64,000 nt of DNA from Rhipicephalus microplus (Eukaryota; Arthropoda; Arachnida; Ixodida; Ixodidae). The notes under the pieces were generated by a model. The model searched no databases, was not told where the DNA came from, and worked only from the letters and a program-made list of their open reading frames with translations. Made by a program: the position numbers and the translations under genes. The stretch spans positions 459,645,376 through 459,709,375 of the forward strand of contig NC_134710.1 in NCBI RefSeq assembly GCF_043290135.1. The letters run 5' to 3'. Below are positions 11,164 through 22,231 of this stretch, piece by piece. Within the stretch, counting starts at the first letter, position 1. Each line of letters begins with the position of its first letter.

Positions 11164-13755
11164 GTGAATTGGCGTAGCGTGAGTAACAAAGCATATAAAC
11201 TTGCGGCCTTAATAGAGTCTGTAAAGGCGGATATAGTATTCGGCACGGAATCTTGGCTAAATCTTTCCATCAGCGACAGTGAAGTTTTTTTAGGGAACTT
11301 TATTGTCTATCGAAAAGATAGGCTGAGTCGTGGTGGCGGCGTTTTTTTGCTTGTCCGATCTGATTTACGCTCATCTGCTCTTGCTATCAGCCATGATGCG
11401 GTGGAATCTCTGTTGTGTAAAGTGCATTTATCTCATTGTTTTTCACTTACTGCAGGGGTGGTGTATCGGCCACCGAGCTCTGACGTGGCGCCACTACATG
11501 CTTTTGGTGAAGTTATCTCTGAGGTTTCAGGTCAGGTTATGTTGGTAGGTGGCGAAACTAATTTACCAGACCTTCACAGGAGTGATAATACCTGTGTATT
11601 CCGAAAATGTAGTCGGGTTAACATGAACATGAAGAGCATTATTGATACCCACGGTCTGTTACAATATGTAACCGAGCCAACCTGTGCAAATAGTATCGTA
11701 GACTTATTGTTTTGCAACTCGCCAAACCTTGTAAACTCAACAACTGTTATTCCGGGATTAAGTGACCACCACGCTGTAGTCGCATCTATAAAAACAAAAA
11801 TTCATCGTGTGAAGCACACAGGGAATAGAAGAGTATTCTTCTTTGACCGAGGCGATTATTCTAGCATAAATGAAAAACTGTATAGTTATCTACCAGTCTT
11901 CGAATGCCTGGTGGATGATAAGGATGTGCATGAATTGTGGCGTCTCTTGAAAAATAAGGTACTTGAACTCGTTGAGGCACATGTGCCAAGAGCGGATTTC
12001 TCCAAAATGAAAAAAACGAAGAAAGCCGTGGATGACGTCATGTCTGTTGCGGCTAATAATTAAGAGAAAGCGGTTATTCGCAAAATTCAAACGAACTAAA
12101 CGGACTACCCCCTATCAAAAGTTATTGCAGATTACGCAAGAATGCAAAAATGGTATAAAAAATGCCCGAGGCATCTATTTTAAAAAATTGAACGACACGC
12201 TGAGAGGAAATCCTGAGCATTTCTGGCAGTATATCAAGAGTTGCGGTTCCGAGATTGTCGGTATAAATGAAATTGTTTATAATAACGAAACTATCACAGA
12301 TGATGAAGAGAAGGTGAATTGGTTGAACAACTATTTTAAATCTATCTTTTTGCCAATACAGGACTTTGCCTATTCGGTCGACGCCAGTAGAATACCTCCA
12401 ATGAACCCAATTGAGTTCAGCGTAAGTGGCTTTCAAAAGCTATTAAAGCAAACAGTCGAAACGAAAGCAACTGGTCCAGATGTGATTTCTCCGCTTATTC
12501 TGAGACGGTGCGCCGAACCAATCTCTCTTTACTTGCACATAATATATAAACAATCTTTGAAATCAGGCCTCCTACCAGTTGATTGAAAAACTGCCCATGT
12601 CGTTCCAATCCGATTTTTCGATCCACAAGGGCGGATCGAAAAAGGATGCTGGGAATTACAGACCAAGCTCTTTAACATTAATAGTGTGCAAGGTAATGAA
12701 ACACATTCTCTACTCTGGAATAATGAAACACCGCACTGACAAAATATATTAACTAATGTTCAACATGGGTTCCGAAAGGGGTTGTCGTGCACCACACAAC
12801 TAGTTGAATTTTATCATGATCTGGTATCCACCATTGATTCGGGGGGGGGGGGGGGGGCAAACTGACTGCATCTCTTTTTTTAGATTTCCGCAAGGCATTC
12901 GACACGGTAACACATTCACTCCTTTGCAACAAACTTAAATTACTAAATATAGATTCTGCTGTCCTAAATTGGATCGAAAATTATTTGTGCCAGCGCCGGC
13001 AATGCGTCATCTTAAACGGCAAAAGCTGTGATTATATGGATGTGACATCGGGAGTTTCACAGGGTTCAGTTTTAGGACCACTTTTACTTTTAGTTTGCAT
13101 GAACGATAATTCAGCAGGTATTTCATCACATATTAGATTGTTTGCAGACGATTGTGTTGTGTATAGACAAGTAAAGAATGACAGAGACCTTACCCAACTG
13201 CAAACTGATTTGGAACGTGTTCAAGATATGTGCTTTACGTGGAAAATGAACCTAAATAACAAAAAATGTGTCCATGTCTCTTTTACAAAGAAGCGGAAAC
13301 CTGTGGAAACAGAGTATACTTTAAACAATGAACGTCTAGAAAGAGCTGATAGTTATTAATACCTTGGGGTAGTCTTGTCATCCGACTACTCGTAGAATGC
13401 GCATGTAGATGATGTGGTTTGTAAAGCTAGAAAGGCGCTAAACTTTATCCAACGTAGTTTAAAACCTTCGGAACTGAACATAAAAAAGACAGCCTATTTA
13501 ACATGCATACGACCTATACTGGAATACGCTTGTGCCGTATGGGATCCTTCGCAAGCCACATTGATTCATAAATTTGAAGAAATTCAAAACCGGGCGGCCA
13601 GGTTCGTCTTGGGACGGTACAAAAGAGGGGAGAGCTGCACTCAGATGAAAAATGAGCTTGAATGGGAACTGTTTTCCTCGCGTCGGCAAAACCTGCGACT
13701 GAAGTTCTTTTTTCAGATATGCAATGATAAAACAGGAATTAATAAAGAAAAATAA
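11164..13755 (+). pseudogene. LINE ORF2: endonuclease and reverse transcriptase, broken
   Basis: The endonuclease part (11164-12063) shows TESWL, GGGVFLLV, VYRPPSS and SDHHAV. The expected GGDFNLPD motif reads GGETNLPD, so the catalytic Asp is Glu. A frameshift near 12050 moves the linker to 12032-12586, ending in a stop. Reverse transcriptase follows: decayed GNYRP near 12650, FRKAFDTV near 12890, SGVSQGSVLGPLL near 13050, catalytic FADD near 13147, YLGVVLSSDYS near 13357 (with a stop for the Lys before it), and a C-terminal IRPILEYACAVWDP / QNRAARFV segment. FADD is intact, but the protein could not be made in one piece. Confidence 0.8.
12841..12857. repeat. G17 homopolymer inside the LINE reverse transcriptase
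   Basis: Seventeen G interrupt the coding line between TIDSG and KQTDC. The surrounding frame suggests only a few G originally. Confidence 0.9.
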
Positions 13756-13830
13756 TTTAAGGAACCTCATTACCGTTAATCTAGAACTGACCATGTTTTT
13801 AAAATAAGAGAATTACGCACCCGGACGAAC

Positions 13831-14047
13831 CTGTTCGTGAATTGATTTTTTGTTAGAACTGTTAAAGAGTGGAAAGGATTGTCTGTCATGCAAGTGTGCT
13901 GTCAGAACGAAGAATTGTTTAAGTCATTTCTGTAACCCCCTGTCCGCGAATTCATCTTTGTTAGAACTGTGAAAGAGTGGAATGAATTGTCTGCCATGCA
14001 AATTTGCTGTAACAATGAAGAATTGCTTATGTCGTTTCTGTAACCCC
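13831..14047 (+). repeat. 109-bp imperfect tandem duplication at the LINE 3' end
   Basis: 13831-13939 and 13940-14047 share GTTAGAACTGT.AAAGAGTGGAA, TTGTCTGCCATGCAA-like and GAAGAATTG..TA.GTC.TTTCTGTAACCCCC blocks. The unit encodes the last residues of ORF2 and its stop, so it duplicates the coding terminus. Confidence 0.75.
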
Positions 14048-14103
14048 CCTGCTATAACGCCTATGGGCAATTCGGTGTAACCTTTGAATAAAAAATATAG
14101 AAT

Positions 14104-14262
14104 AAAGACAACGCCACACATGCATCCAAGCTTCAGCAGGCACACTCCAAGCAGTCGTTCACAATCCAGAAAGGAGGAAAGCACTAGTTCTCAGACCTGT
14201 CCACCTCGCCGGTTTGTTCAAATTTTACGCATGAAAACCGTGATATTATTATGTGGTGTTGA
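14104..14262. repeat. Unnamed interspersed repeat, right part of copy 1
   Basis: Matches 21747-21897: ACATGCAT.CAAG, GGCACACT.C, CAGTCGT.C, CCAGAAAGGAGGAAA and TTTTACGCATGAA appear in the same order and orientation. With 10550-10689 it rebuilds the repeat around the LINE. Confidence 0.75.
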
Positions 14263-14347
14263 CGTGAAATAAGGGAGCAGACTGTAGCTCCATGATGAAA
14301 CTGTTGATGTGGCCAAACCCGTGGTCGGTGAACCGAAAGCCGGGTCA

Positions 14348-15141
14348 GGGCCGGTTCACACTAGCGGAAGCATGCCTCACAATTTGACATTCTCAGGCAG
14401 CCGTGCGCGGCTGTTTCCTTCGCTACCGTCTGCCGTTCTTCGCCGTTCGAAAAATGGGTCCGAGACTCATTTTCGCATCGTTCGCCATTTGCCGGAGAGT
14501 GACGTAACCAATCAGCGACGGAGGAGCGACATGGGTGAGCCACGTCGTCTGCTATCGACTCTCCGCATCGTACGCTTCTGCCGCGGGACACTTTGAGTTG
14601 CTTGCTTCTGGCTCTGTGGTTTTCACGCTATGTCGAATGTGTTGTTCCCAGACTACGTTCCAGCAGTGAATAGAGCATTTCAGCTTGTCTGGTATTTAAA
14701 AAAGAGTACATCAATTCAAAATGACTTCTCCCAAAGCAGGCGTTTGAACAAGTGGCGCCCACTATCCAGTATCAGCAACAAGTAACAAACGTGTACTGTA
14801 TGCCCTCGGCGAATCGAAAGGATTGTTTAAGCCTACAACATCAAATACTTGAGTATGGCTCTCAAAAACGGTGCCGAATTGATTCGAATACTGTGTTATC
14901 GAAGCTAAAGGACATGAATCTAAATCGAATGGAAGCATCAGCTCGGAGCTTGTATGCGAGCTACTGAGCGCACGGCGGTCGACAACTGCATTCGGAAAGG
15001 CAGCCATGTTTGTAGGAGGCTCAAATGTCTCGCAGGCGAAGCTTGCCGTGCACTTCGAACAGCTCTCCTGCGGACGGCGTAGGCCGCCGTTCTACGGTGC
15101 CACGTCGTCAGGACAGGCTTGCCGTTAGAGTGAACCGGCCC
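14348..15141. mobile_element. Nonautonomous Harbinger-like DNA transposon, 794 bp
   Basis: The left end GGGCCGGTTCACACTAGCGG and the inverted right end (GGGCCGGTTCACTCTAACGG when reversed) match at about 18 of 20 positions. Flanking trinucleotides are TCA on the left (14345-14347) and TTA on the right (15142-15144), which could be a decayed TTA target duplication. GGGC...TTCACACT termini with 3-bp TWA-type targets are typical of PIF/Harbinger elements. No transposase or Myb/SANT-like frame was recognised inside. Confidence 0.6.
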
Positions 15142-15599
15142 TTACAGAGATACACACTGGCACTGACAGCAGCGACGAGAGCGTCAGCCTTCGAACAACG
15201 GACCAGCGATGATGCCCGTCGGCATTTATAAATGTGGCGTAGAGTGTTCCAGCTTTATCGCTAGTAGCCACGTATATGTTCCAGAACAAGCTGTAGTAAT
15301 CGCGTTGGGCCCGTAATCGCATAGGAAGGTTCTTAGATTATCTCGGTAGTTCTCAGTCCATCGGCGCGGTTTCGCGCAAAGCAGCACTCACATGTAACGA
15401 GGCGAAAACAAAACTTGACACAAGAATGGGGCATCGCCCCCCCCCCCCCCCCCCGCATTTCAAAAAGATATCGTCTCCATGATTTATTAGCAGATGAAAG
15501 TTAAATACTTAAGCAAGAAAAATAAACAAGTACAGGTAGTAAAGCACAATAACAAAGCAACTATGAAAAAAGCACAGTGCTCAGGTTCGTTAACGTACA
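15142..15599. other. No gene; contains a C18 tract
   Basis: Unrecognised sequence, with 18 consecutive C at 15437-15454. Confidence 0.5.
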
Positions 15600-16186
15600 C
15601 GACATGCACTACTTAAGCTCGAGCACGGCGCCGTTGAGTGTTCGTAATGCCGTATTGCATAACCTCGTAGTCCAGGGCGTCGAGACGTCGAAGAACTTTG
15701 TATCACCAAAGTAACGTCGACGAAGTGCTATATTTGCGTCGTCGTATTGGAGTCTAGACCCAGACGCAATTGCCAGGCTGATATTCTGTGTAGCGTCGTC
15801 TAAGGTTGTCACGATCATGATATGTGGTGTTTGTTAGCGCAAGGCCATGTGATGGCCAAAGAGGGTCAGTACAAAATACAGAAGATGTGGGCAATGGGTG
15901 TGATGAGTGGCTGTAGATAAGCCTAAAATTCTTCGTGTTAAAGGCGGGTAAAACATAAAGGTATTAAAATCACGAGTGTCATGAAATGTGTACAGTAAAA
16001 ATGAGTGCCTAACAGCTCTGACAATATTGATATACAGAAATTGTACAGCACGAATGTCTCTTAATGCCCTTGTCTCCAAGGGCCGCGAGACAGGTGCTTT
16101 GTAATATATCTTCTGCAGCAGTGACCTCTCTTCGGAAGTCATGCTACCGATTACCAGCGTTAATGACGTTAAAACTACCAACACCT

Positions 16187-17469
16187 TCAAAAACGGAAAT
16201 AATATAATAAGGATTGAAAATTCAATTGCTGCAGACGAACATCGATGGATGAAGTGGTATTTACGCTGGGTATAGGGTGACGGGAAGTGATTTTTCCTTT
16301 TATTGTCCTAAAACCAAACAGAAGATATAAATGTGTACTGTGCGCGTGTCCTAATCTCAGCGAAGACTTTGACACTGGCAGCCAGTCACCAAGGTGAGGC
16401 TTGATAATGTGTAGTTTATTTCCAGTTTGGCTGTACCATGTGCTTTGCCAATAGGCCCTGAGCTGTCGTTTGGGGACAGGTTTGAGGTGAAGCGCTGGGA
16501 TGACTATGAATGTATTAGCAGTGTTTTCGTGAACGGACGCAGAAAGCTGGTCCACCATCACATTACTAGGATCTTGTGGTGCCCTGGCACCAATCACACC
16601 TATGATATGTTGTTTGAGTGTGTAGACTGTGCATAATAGTTAGCAAAACAAAACAATGACGATCTTTTTTTTGTTTTTAAAAGTTTCCTCTACCACGCTT
16701 AAGAAATCGGTAAAAATTACTGCCTTGTGTATTTCTATTGTTTAAAGCGTTTAACAGCTGCAAGTATAGCATACACCTGTGCTGTGAGCAGGCGTATGCG
16801 ATGCTGTGGACAGGCGTATGCGCCATGCGATGTCGTATGCTTTTTCTCTATTGAGGTATACTGAAAGGAAAAATTGTTTATGGTCGCAAGCGTCACGTAT
16901 TTGAGCCTCGATGAGTAATAGGTGTTCGATCTACCTTCGCGAAATGCACACTGGTATGGGTCAAGTAGGTTGTTTGTTTTCAGGAAATATATTAGTCTTG
17001 TTAATCATCTTTCCGCAAAGCTTACAGAGGCAACCCGTTAATGCGATCGGGCTGTCTCACTACAGAGAACGGATTCTTTCCATATTTTAATATTTGAACG
17101 ACAATATTAAAACTGTGGACATGCTCATATTAGGATGCAGAGCATCGGCATACAAAAATAATGGACTGACCGCTGCGTATCACACCGAGGAGTGAGACTT
17201 TAATGCATCTTTAAAGAATTCAGGGCCATTGTATTTGTTCTGAAATCCCAGGAAATATGTGTAGATATATGTGCAATAGGCGATGTTTCGTGACATGCAA
17301 AAACGACACATTCTGTCAGCCACCACTGCCTAGGCGGGAGACGTGCAACCGCAGCCATTAGAGCGTGTTCGGACAGTGGAGCACCAGTTTCCTCAGCTAT
17401 GTCCCTCACATCAAGCGAGGAGGGCTTTCTTAACGAAGGACGGGTTTCAAATAGGGCAGAGCTGGACAA
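16187..17469 (-). pseudogene. I-type LINE ORF2 C-terminal part, out of order
   Basis: 17200-17469 encodes the connection segment (SSSALFETRPSLRKPSSL, RDIAEETGAPLSEH, RQWWLTEC). Next on the same strand, at about 16830-17060, is an N-terminal RT fragment with CLCKL, NNLLDPYQCAFREGRS and QIRDAC.HKQFFLSVYLNREKAYD in shifting frames; this should lie before the connection segment. Then come an RNase H scrap (AQVYAILAAVKR) and the downstream region VHENTANTFIVIPALHLKP, RAYWQSTW, NKLHIIKPHLGDW at 16340-16560. Either a rearrangement or two partial copies explains the order. Confidence 0.6.
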
Positions 17470-17489
17470 ATCGGAGCTGGACGGAACTA

Positions 17490-18835
17490 CTTCAGGTATG
17501 TAGCGATGCCTGTAGCTGAGTCAAGCTAAAAGCTTCATTGTATGTCTCACTCTTTGTACATTTGCGTTTTAGTTTCTGTTTTTTTATTATCATTTTCTAC
17601 TTTTGGAAAGCTTATGATTATTGTGATCAGCTGGAGACGTGCTCGAAGTAAGCGCCTAGAGAGTTCGCCTGGTTTTCGAAGCTGTCTCTTTGAGTGTTTA
17701 CAAGAGGGAGCGAATGCGCTTGTTTTCCCATCACCTTACTAACCCTGTTCCAGACTTTAACCTCTTATGTACATGAGGTAATGCCAGATAGAAATTTCTG
17801 CCAACATTCCCTTCTTGTCTATCGGCATGTGCTTCTTTCTTGAAACTTCATGTCTTTAAAATTTGTAAGATTTTCTGTTGTCAGAGAGTCGCGGAGCAAC
17901 TTCCATACTTTATTTTGCTGCTTGTGAGCATTTATGCACTCGTTCTTTCACCATGGCACACGTGGTTTTCTGGGCTGTCTAGATGTTTGAGGGATGCATT
18001 GAATTGCAGCGTCAGTTGAAAAGGCCGTACAATATTCTACAGCTTCAGTTACGCTTAAACATAATATCTCAGTCCTACTTAAACTAGTAATCTTATAAAA
18101 CTGGTCCCAATCAGCTTTTTCTATGAGCCATTTGGGAACCTATGGAGGACACTCCTTCAATACTGGTGTGCCTAATACAATGGGAAAGTGGTCACTTCTG
18201 AAAGGATTAATTATGACTTTCCATTAGAGTAGGAATTAAAATGATGGAGATGCAATGCTGAGGTCTATCGACGAATACGTGTAGTTGGCGAGGCCGTAAT
18301 ATGCTGTCTCTTTGCAATTCAACAGACACGTACCTGATGAAAAGAACTGTTCAATAAGACGACCTTGTGCATCACAGCGACAGTCACCCCATAAACTCCT
18401 GTGCGCATTCAGGTCCCCAAAGACCAGATAAGGTTCTGCTAATTATTCTATTAAAGACTGGAACTTATGTTTTTCAAGGCGGTGTTTTGGGGCTATGTAT
18501 AGAGAGCAGATGGTAACGAGTTTATTTAATAGAACTGCTCGAACAGCCACTGCCTCTAGAGATGTTTGTAGCGGTACACGAGTACATGCTACTCCTCAAA
18601 TGACAATTATGGCTACACACTCATATGACGCAACAGCATCATCTCTGACCTTCCAGAACATAACATGTTGATGCAAAAAAAATGTATTCTCTCATTTTAG
18701 TTGCGTTTCTTGTACACACAGAACTTTTGGAGACTATTTGTATCGAAGTTCGTGGACATCGTCGAGGTATCGAAGCAGTCCAATGACGTTCCAATGTATA
18801 ATTCGTGTCTCCATATTTAGAGTAAAGAAGTGCTG
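17490..18835 (-). pseudogene. I-type LINE ORF2 N-terminal part: endonuclease and linker
   Basis: Starts near 18820 with METRIIHWNVIGLLRYLDDV (the usual NVNGL is changed), then KVLCVQET, VAIIVI near the GGVAI position, YIAPKHRLEKH, EPYLVFGDLNAH (catalytic GDLNAH intact), YSSIDLSI and SDHFPIVL near 18205. A linker (KWLIEKADWDQF, PRKPRVPW, NKVWKLLRDS) follows to about 17500. Stop codons interrupt it. At 17490 the reading passes directly into the post-RT connection region, so the RT core is absent from its normal place. Confidence 0.65.
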
Positions 18836-18929
18836 TGTGTACAAAATGGGAGTAACTGGGGTCTGATAAAGAGAAAAGTGACTTATATTACAAAGCCTTT
18901 AGGAGGCCCTGTTATTGGTGTTTTGTCTT

Positions 18930-20060
18930 TTTGGGGGGCGGGTGAGTGGATCTCACCACTCCTTCGGCGCACTCTGCGCTGGTGAACCAATTGTGTCCAT
19001 TTAGAGAGGCGCCGGATGGTCACGTATGGTAGACTGCGTCACGATGAACGGAACATTCGACACTGCCTGTCCGGAAGACGATGGACCCTCCTTAGCTTAT
19101 GTGCTCCCCTGGCTGCTGCGAGGGTTCACAGGGGCCTTCTGTGGGGCTGTGTTCAGGTAGGGCAGGCCAGCTGAGGCTGTTCTCGCCATGGCGTCTTGTG
19201 CCGTTTGCTTTGGCACGTCAGGCGTGGCCCGAGGCATCCCCGAAAACCGTAGTGGTGGCGTCCCCTCTCGCACCACTTCGGCGCATGATGTGTTCCCCGC
19301 ACACTGTCTCGCTTCGCGAAATCATCTGTTTGAGTTTGAATTTAGTGGTGATGATTTCTTATTCTTTCTTCCAGGCCATGAAGGACCTGGAAAACGCCGG
19401 GTGGTCACCATCACAGTTGGCACTGTGCAGTTGAGACAGACAGTTTTCGTCAGCGGGATGTCCTCTGCTGTCGCATTTTGCACATGTAAACTGCTCTCGC
19501 CAGCTTTGAGTGCCATGACCAAAACGCTGGCACTTGAAGCAGCGCAGAGGGCTCAGAATGTAAGGCCTCGTTTGTAGTTTGAAGTAGCCTGTTGCTATTT
19601 CAGAAGAAAGCCTTGTGGAACAAAAACTAAGTATATTATGTTTGGTGGGAATTTTCCGGTTGTCTCTTCATAATTTGAATAAACTTTACATGAATGAGAT
19701 TCTCATGTTTCCGGCCTTCCAGCAGTTAGTCATTTGATAGTTCCATTAGGCCACCGTTCGATACGACACCTTTTACAGGGTCCATTGTACGGTCTGAAGT
19801 AAGGGTTATTGGATGATCACCAAATGCTGCCAAGCTGCGTAGTCTTTGGGATTGTAGATGATCTTTCTATTCAAGGAGCAGTTCACCACCGGCTGTCCTG
19901 TTGGCTTTGTAGCCCACACCTAGTGCGTCCACGAGACACTTTGATTCAAGAAGGTGACATATTTCTCACTTTCTTTTCTGTAGTCTGGCATTGAATAATA
20001 TGGTATTAGGGAATGCTGTCTTCTTTCTTAGCAAAATGGTTTATTTGGGCGAGTTAGTGA
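18930..20060 (-). pseudogene. I-type LINE ORF1 (gag-like, zinc knuckle) remnant
   Basis: Minus-strand frames give a start-like KTAFPNTILFNARLQKRK near 20010 and SHPITLTSDRTMDPVKGVVS near 19780. CQRFGHGTQSW.. and TCAKCDSRGHPADENC near 19440-19530 are CCHC zinc knuckles; the first has lost a Cys to Trp. WKKE.EIITTKFK follows near 19350. The order is standard for RNA-binding ORF1 proteins of I-type LINEs. Several stops and at least two frameshifts are present. Confidence 0.6.
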
Positions 20061-20449
20061 TTGGGCCGCAGTTTAAAGATTCAAGGAGCGATCGGTTTGG
20101 AATAGGTTAGAGGATTATAAGAGTAGGCATACTTATTTCGGCAGCAATGTCAGCTGTTCACCGCGGAGCCCAATGAGGGAACGCTAGGACACGGTGGAAA
20201 CGTAGGCACCACCAGCACATGACCGCTATAACTAATATATATAGCCAAAGTTGCATGTATAAACCAGGTAAACCCTTGCCGCCGAGAAACGTGGCAGTAA
20301 AATAAGCGAGAATATAACAGGAAAGATCGAAAGTAATATAGAAATACGAAGATGAGGGGAGAGAAAGAAAACGGAATAGCGAAATGCGACTGCCAATTTC
20401 TTCTGGGTTGGTCAGCCCAGGGGTGAAGTCTACGCCACAACCTAAAATG

Positions 20450-20487
20450 TATGTTGCCTCTGCTGGCCCCCCGGCAGAGGCAACATA
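20450..20487. repeat. Inverted repeat at the LINE/gypsy junction
   Basis: TATGTTGCCTCTGC (20450-20463) and its exact reverse complement (20474-20487) enclose a 10-base loop. It sits where the LINE 5' end meets the gypsy integrase fragment. Confidence 0.8.
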
Positions 20488-21607
20488 TATTTTTGGCGCG
20501 CCCAATAGTACTTTTTGTATATCCTCACAAACGTGCGGGAAAAACCGAGGTGGGCAGCCGTAAAGCAGTCGTGCACGGCCTGAAGAATTTCTGGTCAGAT
20601 TTCCAAATGTACAATGATAAGATAGCCGGCTCAGGCTGGAGAGAAGTAGGGAAGTTTTTCTTTATGAGGACGTCGTCTTTCAAGAAAAATTACGCCAGTC
20701 CTCGCCTGAATTCTTTAGGGACAGCGGTGGTCCAGCCCTCAAGGTATTCCACTAGGCCCCCAAGTTCCGGGTCAGTTCGTTGTCGAGCAGTGAAGTCGTC
20801 GGCACTTATGTTTCCCAAGAAGCACTCATAATCCGGGTCATCCTGCTGTGGTCGATCGATGGGGGCGCGAGACAGGCAGTTGGCGTCGGAAATTTTCTTT
20901 TTAGGCTTGTACACGACTGTAATGTCACATTCTTGAAGTCTTAGGCTCCACCGTGCGAGGCGACCTGAAGCGTCCTTCAAGTTTTCCAGCCAACACAGGG
21001 CGTAGAGATCACTCACAACATTAAGAAGACTGCTGTGGATGTAAGGGCGATACTTTGACGCAGGGCGTAGAGGTCACTCACAACATTAAGAAGACTGCTG
21101 TGGATGTAAGGGCGATACTTTGACGCTGCCCATGTAATGGCAAGACACTTCTTTTATGTTGTGGATATAGCAACGGATATAGCAATGGCTCGCATAACTG
21201 ATGCCCTTTTCCATGCCATCGGTCTTTTGCACAAGAACGGTGCCGAGTCTTACACTGCTTGTGTCGGTGTGTATTTCTGTTTCGGCGTATTCGTCGAAAC
21301 GCGTAAGTACCAGTGGGGTCCACAGGCATCGTCGATTAAATTCTAGAAAGTTTCCGCTTGTGCCATGTCCCATCCTGAATTCGACGTCGGATTTCGTGAG
21401 GTGAGTAAGCGGCTCGGTGACCTGTGAAAATTTCTTGATGAAACGGCTGTAATAGGCGCACAATCCGAGCAATCGTCGTACCGCCTTCTTTTCGGTGACT
21501 GGCGAAAAATCGGCGATGGCGTCCGTTTTCCGTGATTCCGGGCTGACTCCAGACTTGCTAATAACGTGTGTCAAGCACAAGACCTCCTCGTATACGCGAA
21601 GCGACAC
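20455..21607 (-). pseudogene. Ty3/gypsy pol fragment: RT C-terminus, RNase H, integrase zinc-finger start
   Basis: On the minus strand from 21607: YEEVLCLTHVISKSGVSP, VRRLLGLCAYYSRFIKKFS, EPLTHLTKSDVEF and TDTSSVRLGTVLVQKTDG are the RT thumb and start of RNase H (21086-21607). After a 65-bp tandem duplication the frame resumes with ALCWLENLKDASGRLARWSL, CLSRAPIDRPQQDD and, from a shifted frame near 20480-20600, PEILQAVHDCFTAAHLGFSRT and KYYWARQKY, the H2C2-type integrase N-terminus. The fragment starts abruptly at an unnamed repeat (21617) and stops at an I-type LINE. No LTR of its own was recognised. Confidence 0.85.
20996..21125. repeat. 65-bp tandem duplication in the gypsy RNase H region
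   Basis: 20996-21060 and 21061-21125 are identical except for one base (agatcac versus aggtcac). The unit is not a multiple of three, so it shifts the RNase H frame. Confidence 0.95.
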
Positions 21608-21616
21608 TTTTTCAGT

Positions 21617-21900
21617 TTTTTTTAGTTTTTAGGAGTATTTAGTACAACCCGTAAACGGTGCAGTGTCTTCCCATTTGGCTTTTTTGGCATACACTGCAAT
21701 ACAAGTAAAGCGAATCCACGGGTCGGAATAAAAGACGCAAAAAATGAATAGACAGCACCGCACATGCATTCAAGTGCCAGTAGGCACACTTCCCGCAGTC
21801 GTGCGCCTTCCAGAAAGGAGGAAAAGGCTGATTGTCAGAGCTGTACTTCTCGCTGGATGGTTGGAGTTTTACGCATGAATACTATGATTTATTATTCTTA
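21617..21900. repeat. Unnamed interspersed repeat, uninterrupted copy 2
   Basis: Contiguous counterpart of 10550-10689 plus 14104-14262. It begins in a T-rich run with TTTAGTACAACC, contains CCAGAAAGGAGGAAA near 21815, and ends near TTTTACGCATGAATAC. It abuts the truncated end of the gypsy pol fragment. No family or coding potential was recognised. Confidence 0.7.
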
Positions 21901-21937
21901 AGAACGTTGTAGTGGAAAGCTAGGGAAATTTTTTAAC

Positions 21938-22072
21938 ATCTGGTTGTTTGTAACGCGCACTTTATAATAAGCAGACGAGCCTAACGAATCTTGCGTCTAT
22001 CGAAAATGCGGCAGGAATCTGATCCCTCGATCATAAGTTAACACTCGAGCCTATACTACACCACAAGGGCAG
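21938..22072 (-). repeat. Diverged tRNA-headed SINE fragment
   Basis: Inverted blocks GTAACGCGCACTT, CTATCGAAAATGCGG and TTAACACTCGAGCC follow the order of a related tick SINE, with CCACAAGGGCAGG at the tRNA-like end. Heavily mutated. Confidence 0.5.
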
Positions 22073-22231
22073 GCTATTTCGTAAACCTCGGACAGAGAGC
22101 AACAATAGCAAGGCGCATGCCCATTGAACACAATTTTGCGCAGCCAGAAACAAGATTGCTAAACACCACACCATTATCCCTGGTGTTATCTGCGCCGGCC
22201 ATCACAGTTTCCTTTACGCCAAAAAGTTTTT

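Larger units (their letters stand above)
10690..14103 (+). mobile_element. CR1/L2-type (Jockey superfamily) LINE, 5'-truncated and inactive
   Basis: An ORF1 remnant, then an ORF2 with apurinic-type endonuclease and reverse transcriptase, then a 3' end in A/T-rich AATAAA-like tail units at 14080-14103. It lies inside an unnamed repeat that resumes at 14104. Internal damage includes a frameshift near 12050, stops at 12584-12586, 13357-13359 and near 13395, a 17-G tract at 12841-12857, a snap-back inverted repeat at 12614-12643, and a 109-bp tandem duplication of the 3' end. Confidence 0.8.
15600..20449 (-). mobile_element. Rearranged I-type LINE (ORF1 with zinc knuckles, endonuclease, RNase H region)
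   Basis: Read on the minus strand from about 20449. A 5' untranslated part (20060-20449) resembles the leader of a common tick LINE. Then come gag-like ORF1, endonuclease, a linker, the post-RT connection region, an out-of-place RT fragment, an RNase H remnant, and the C-terminal and 3' region. The palm of the reverse transcriptase with its YVDD-type motif is missing. Stops are frequent. The 3' boundary is approximate because no clear tail or target duplication was found. Confidence 0.7.

Noticed and set aside
16760..16840. Repeated GGCGTATGCG words as a regulatory array
   Set aside because: Only two units of about 22 bp, inside the decayed LINE RNase H region; a local duplication is enough to explain them.
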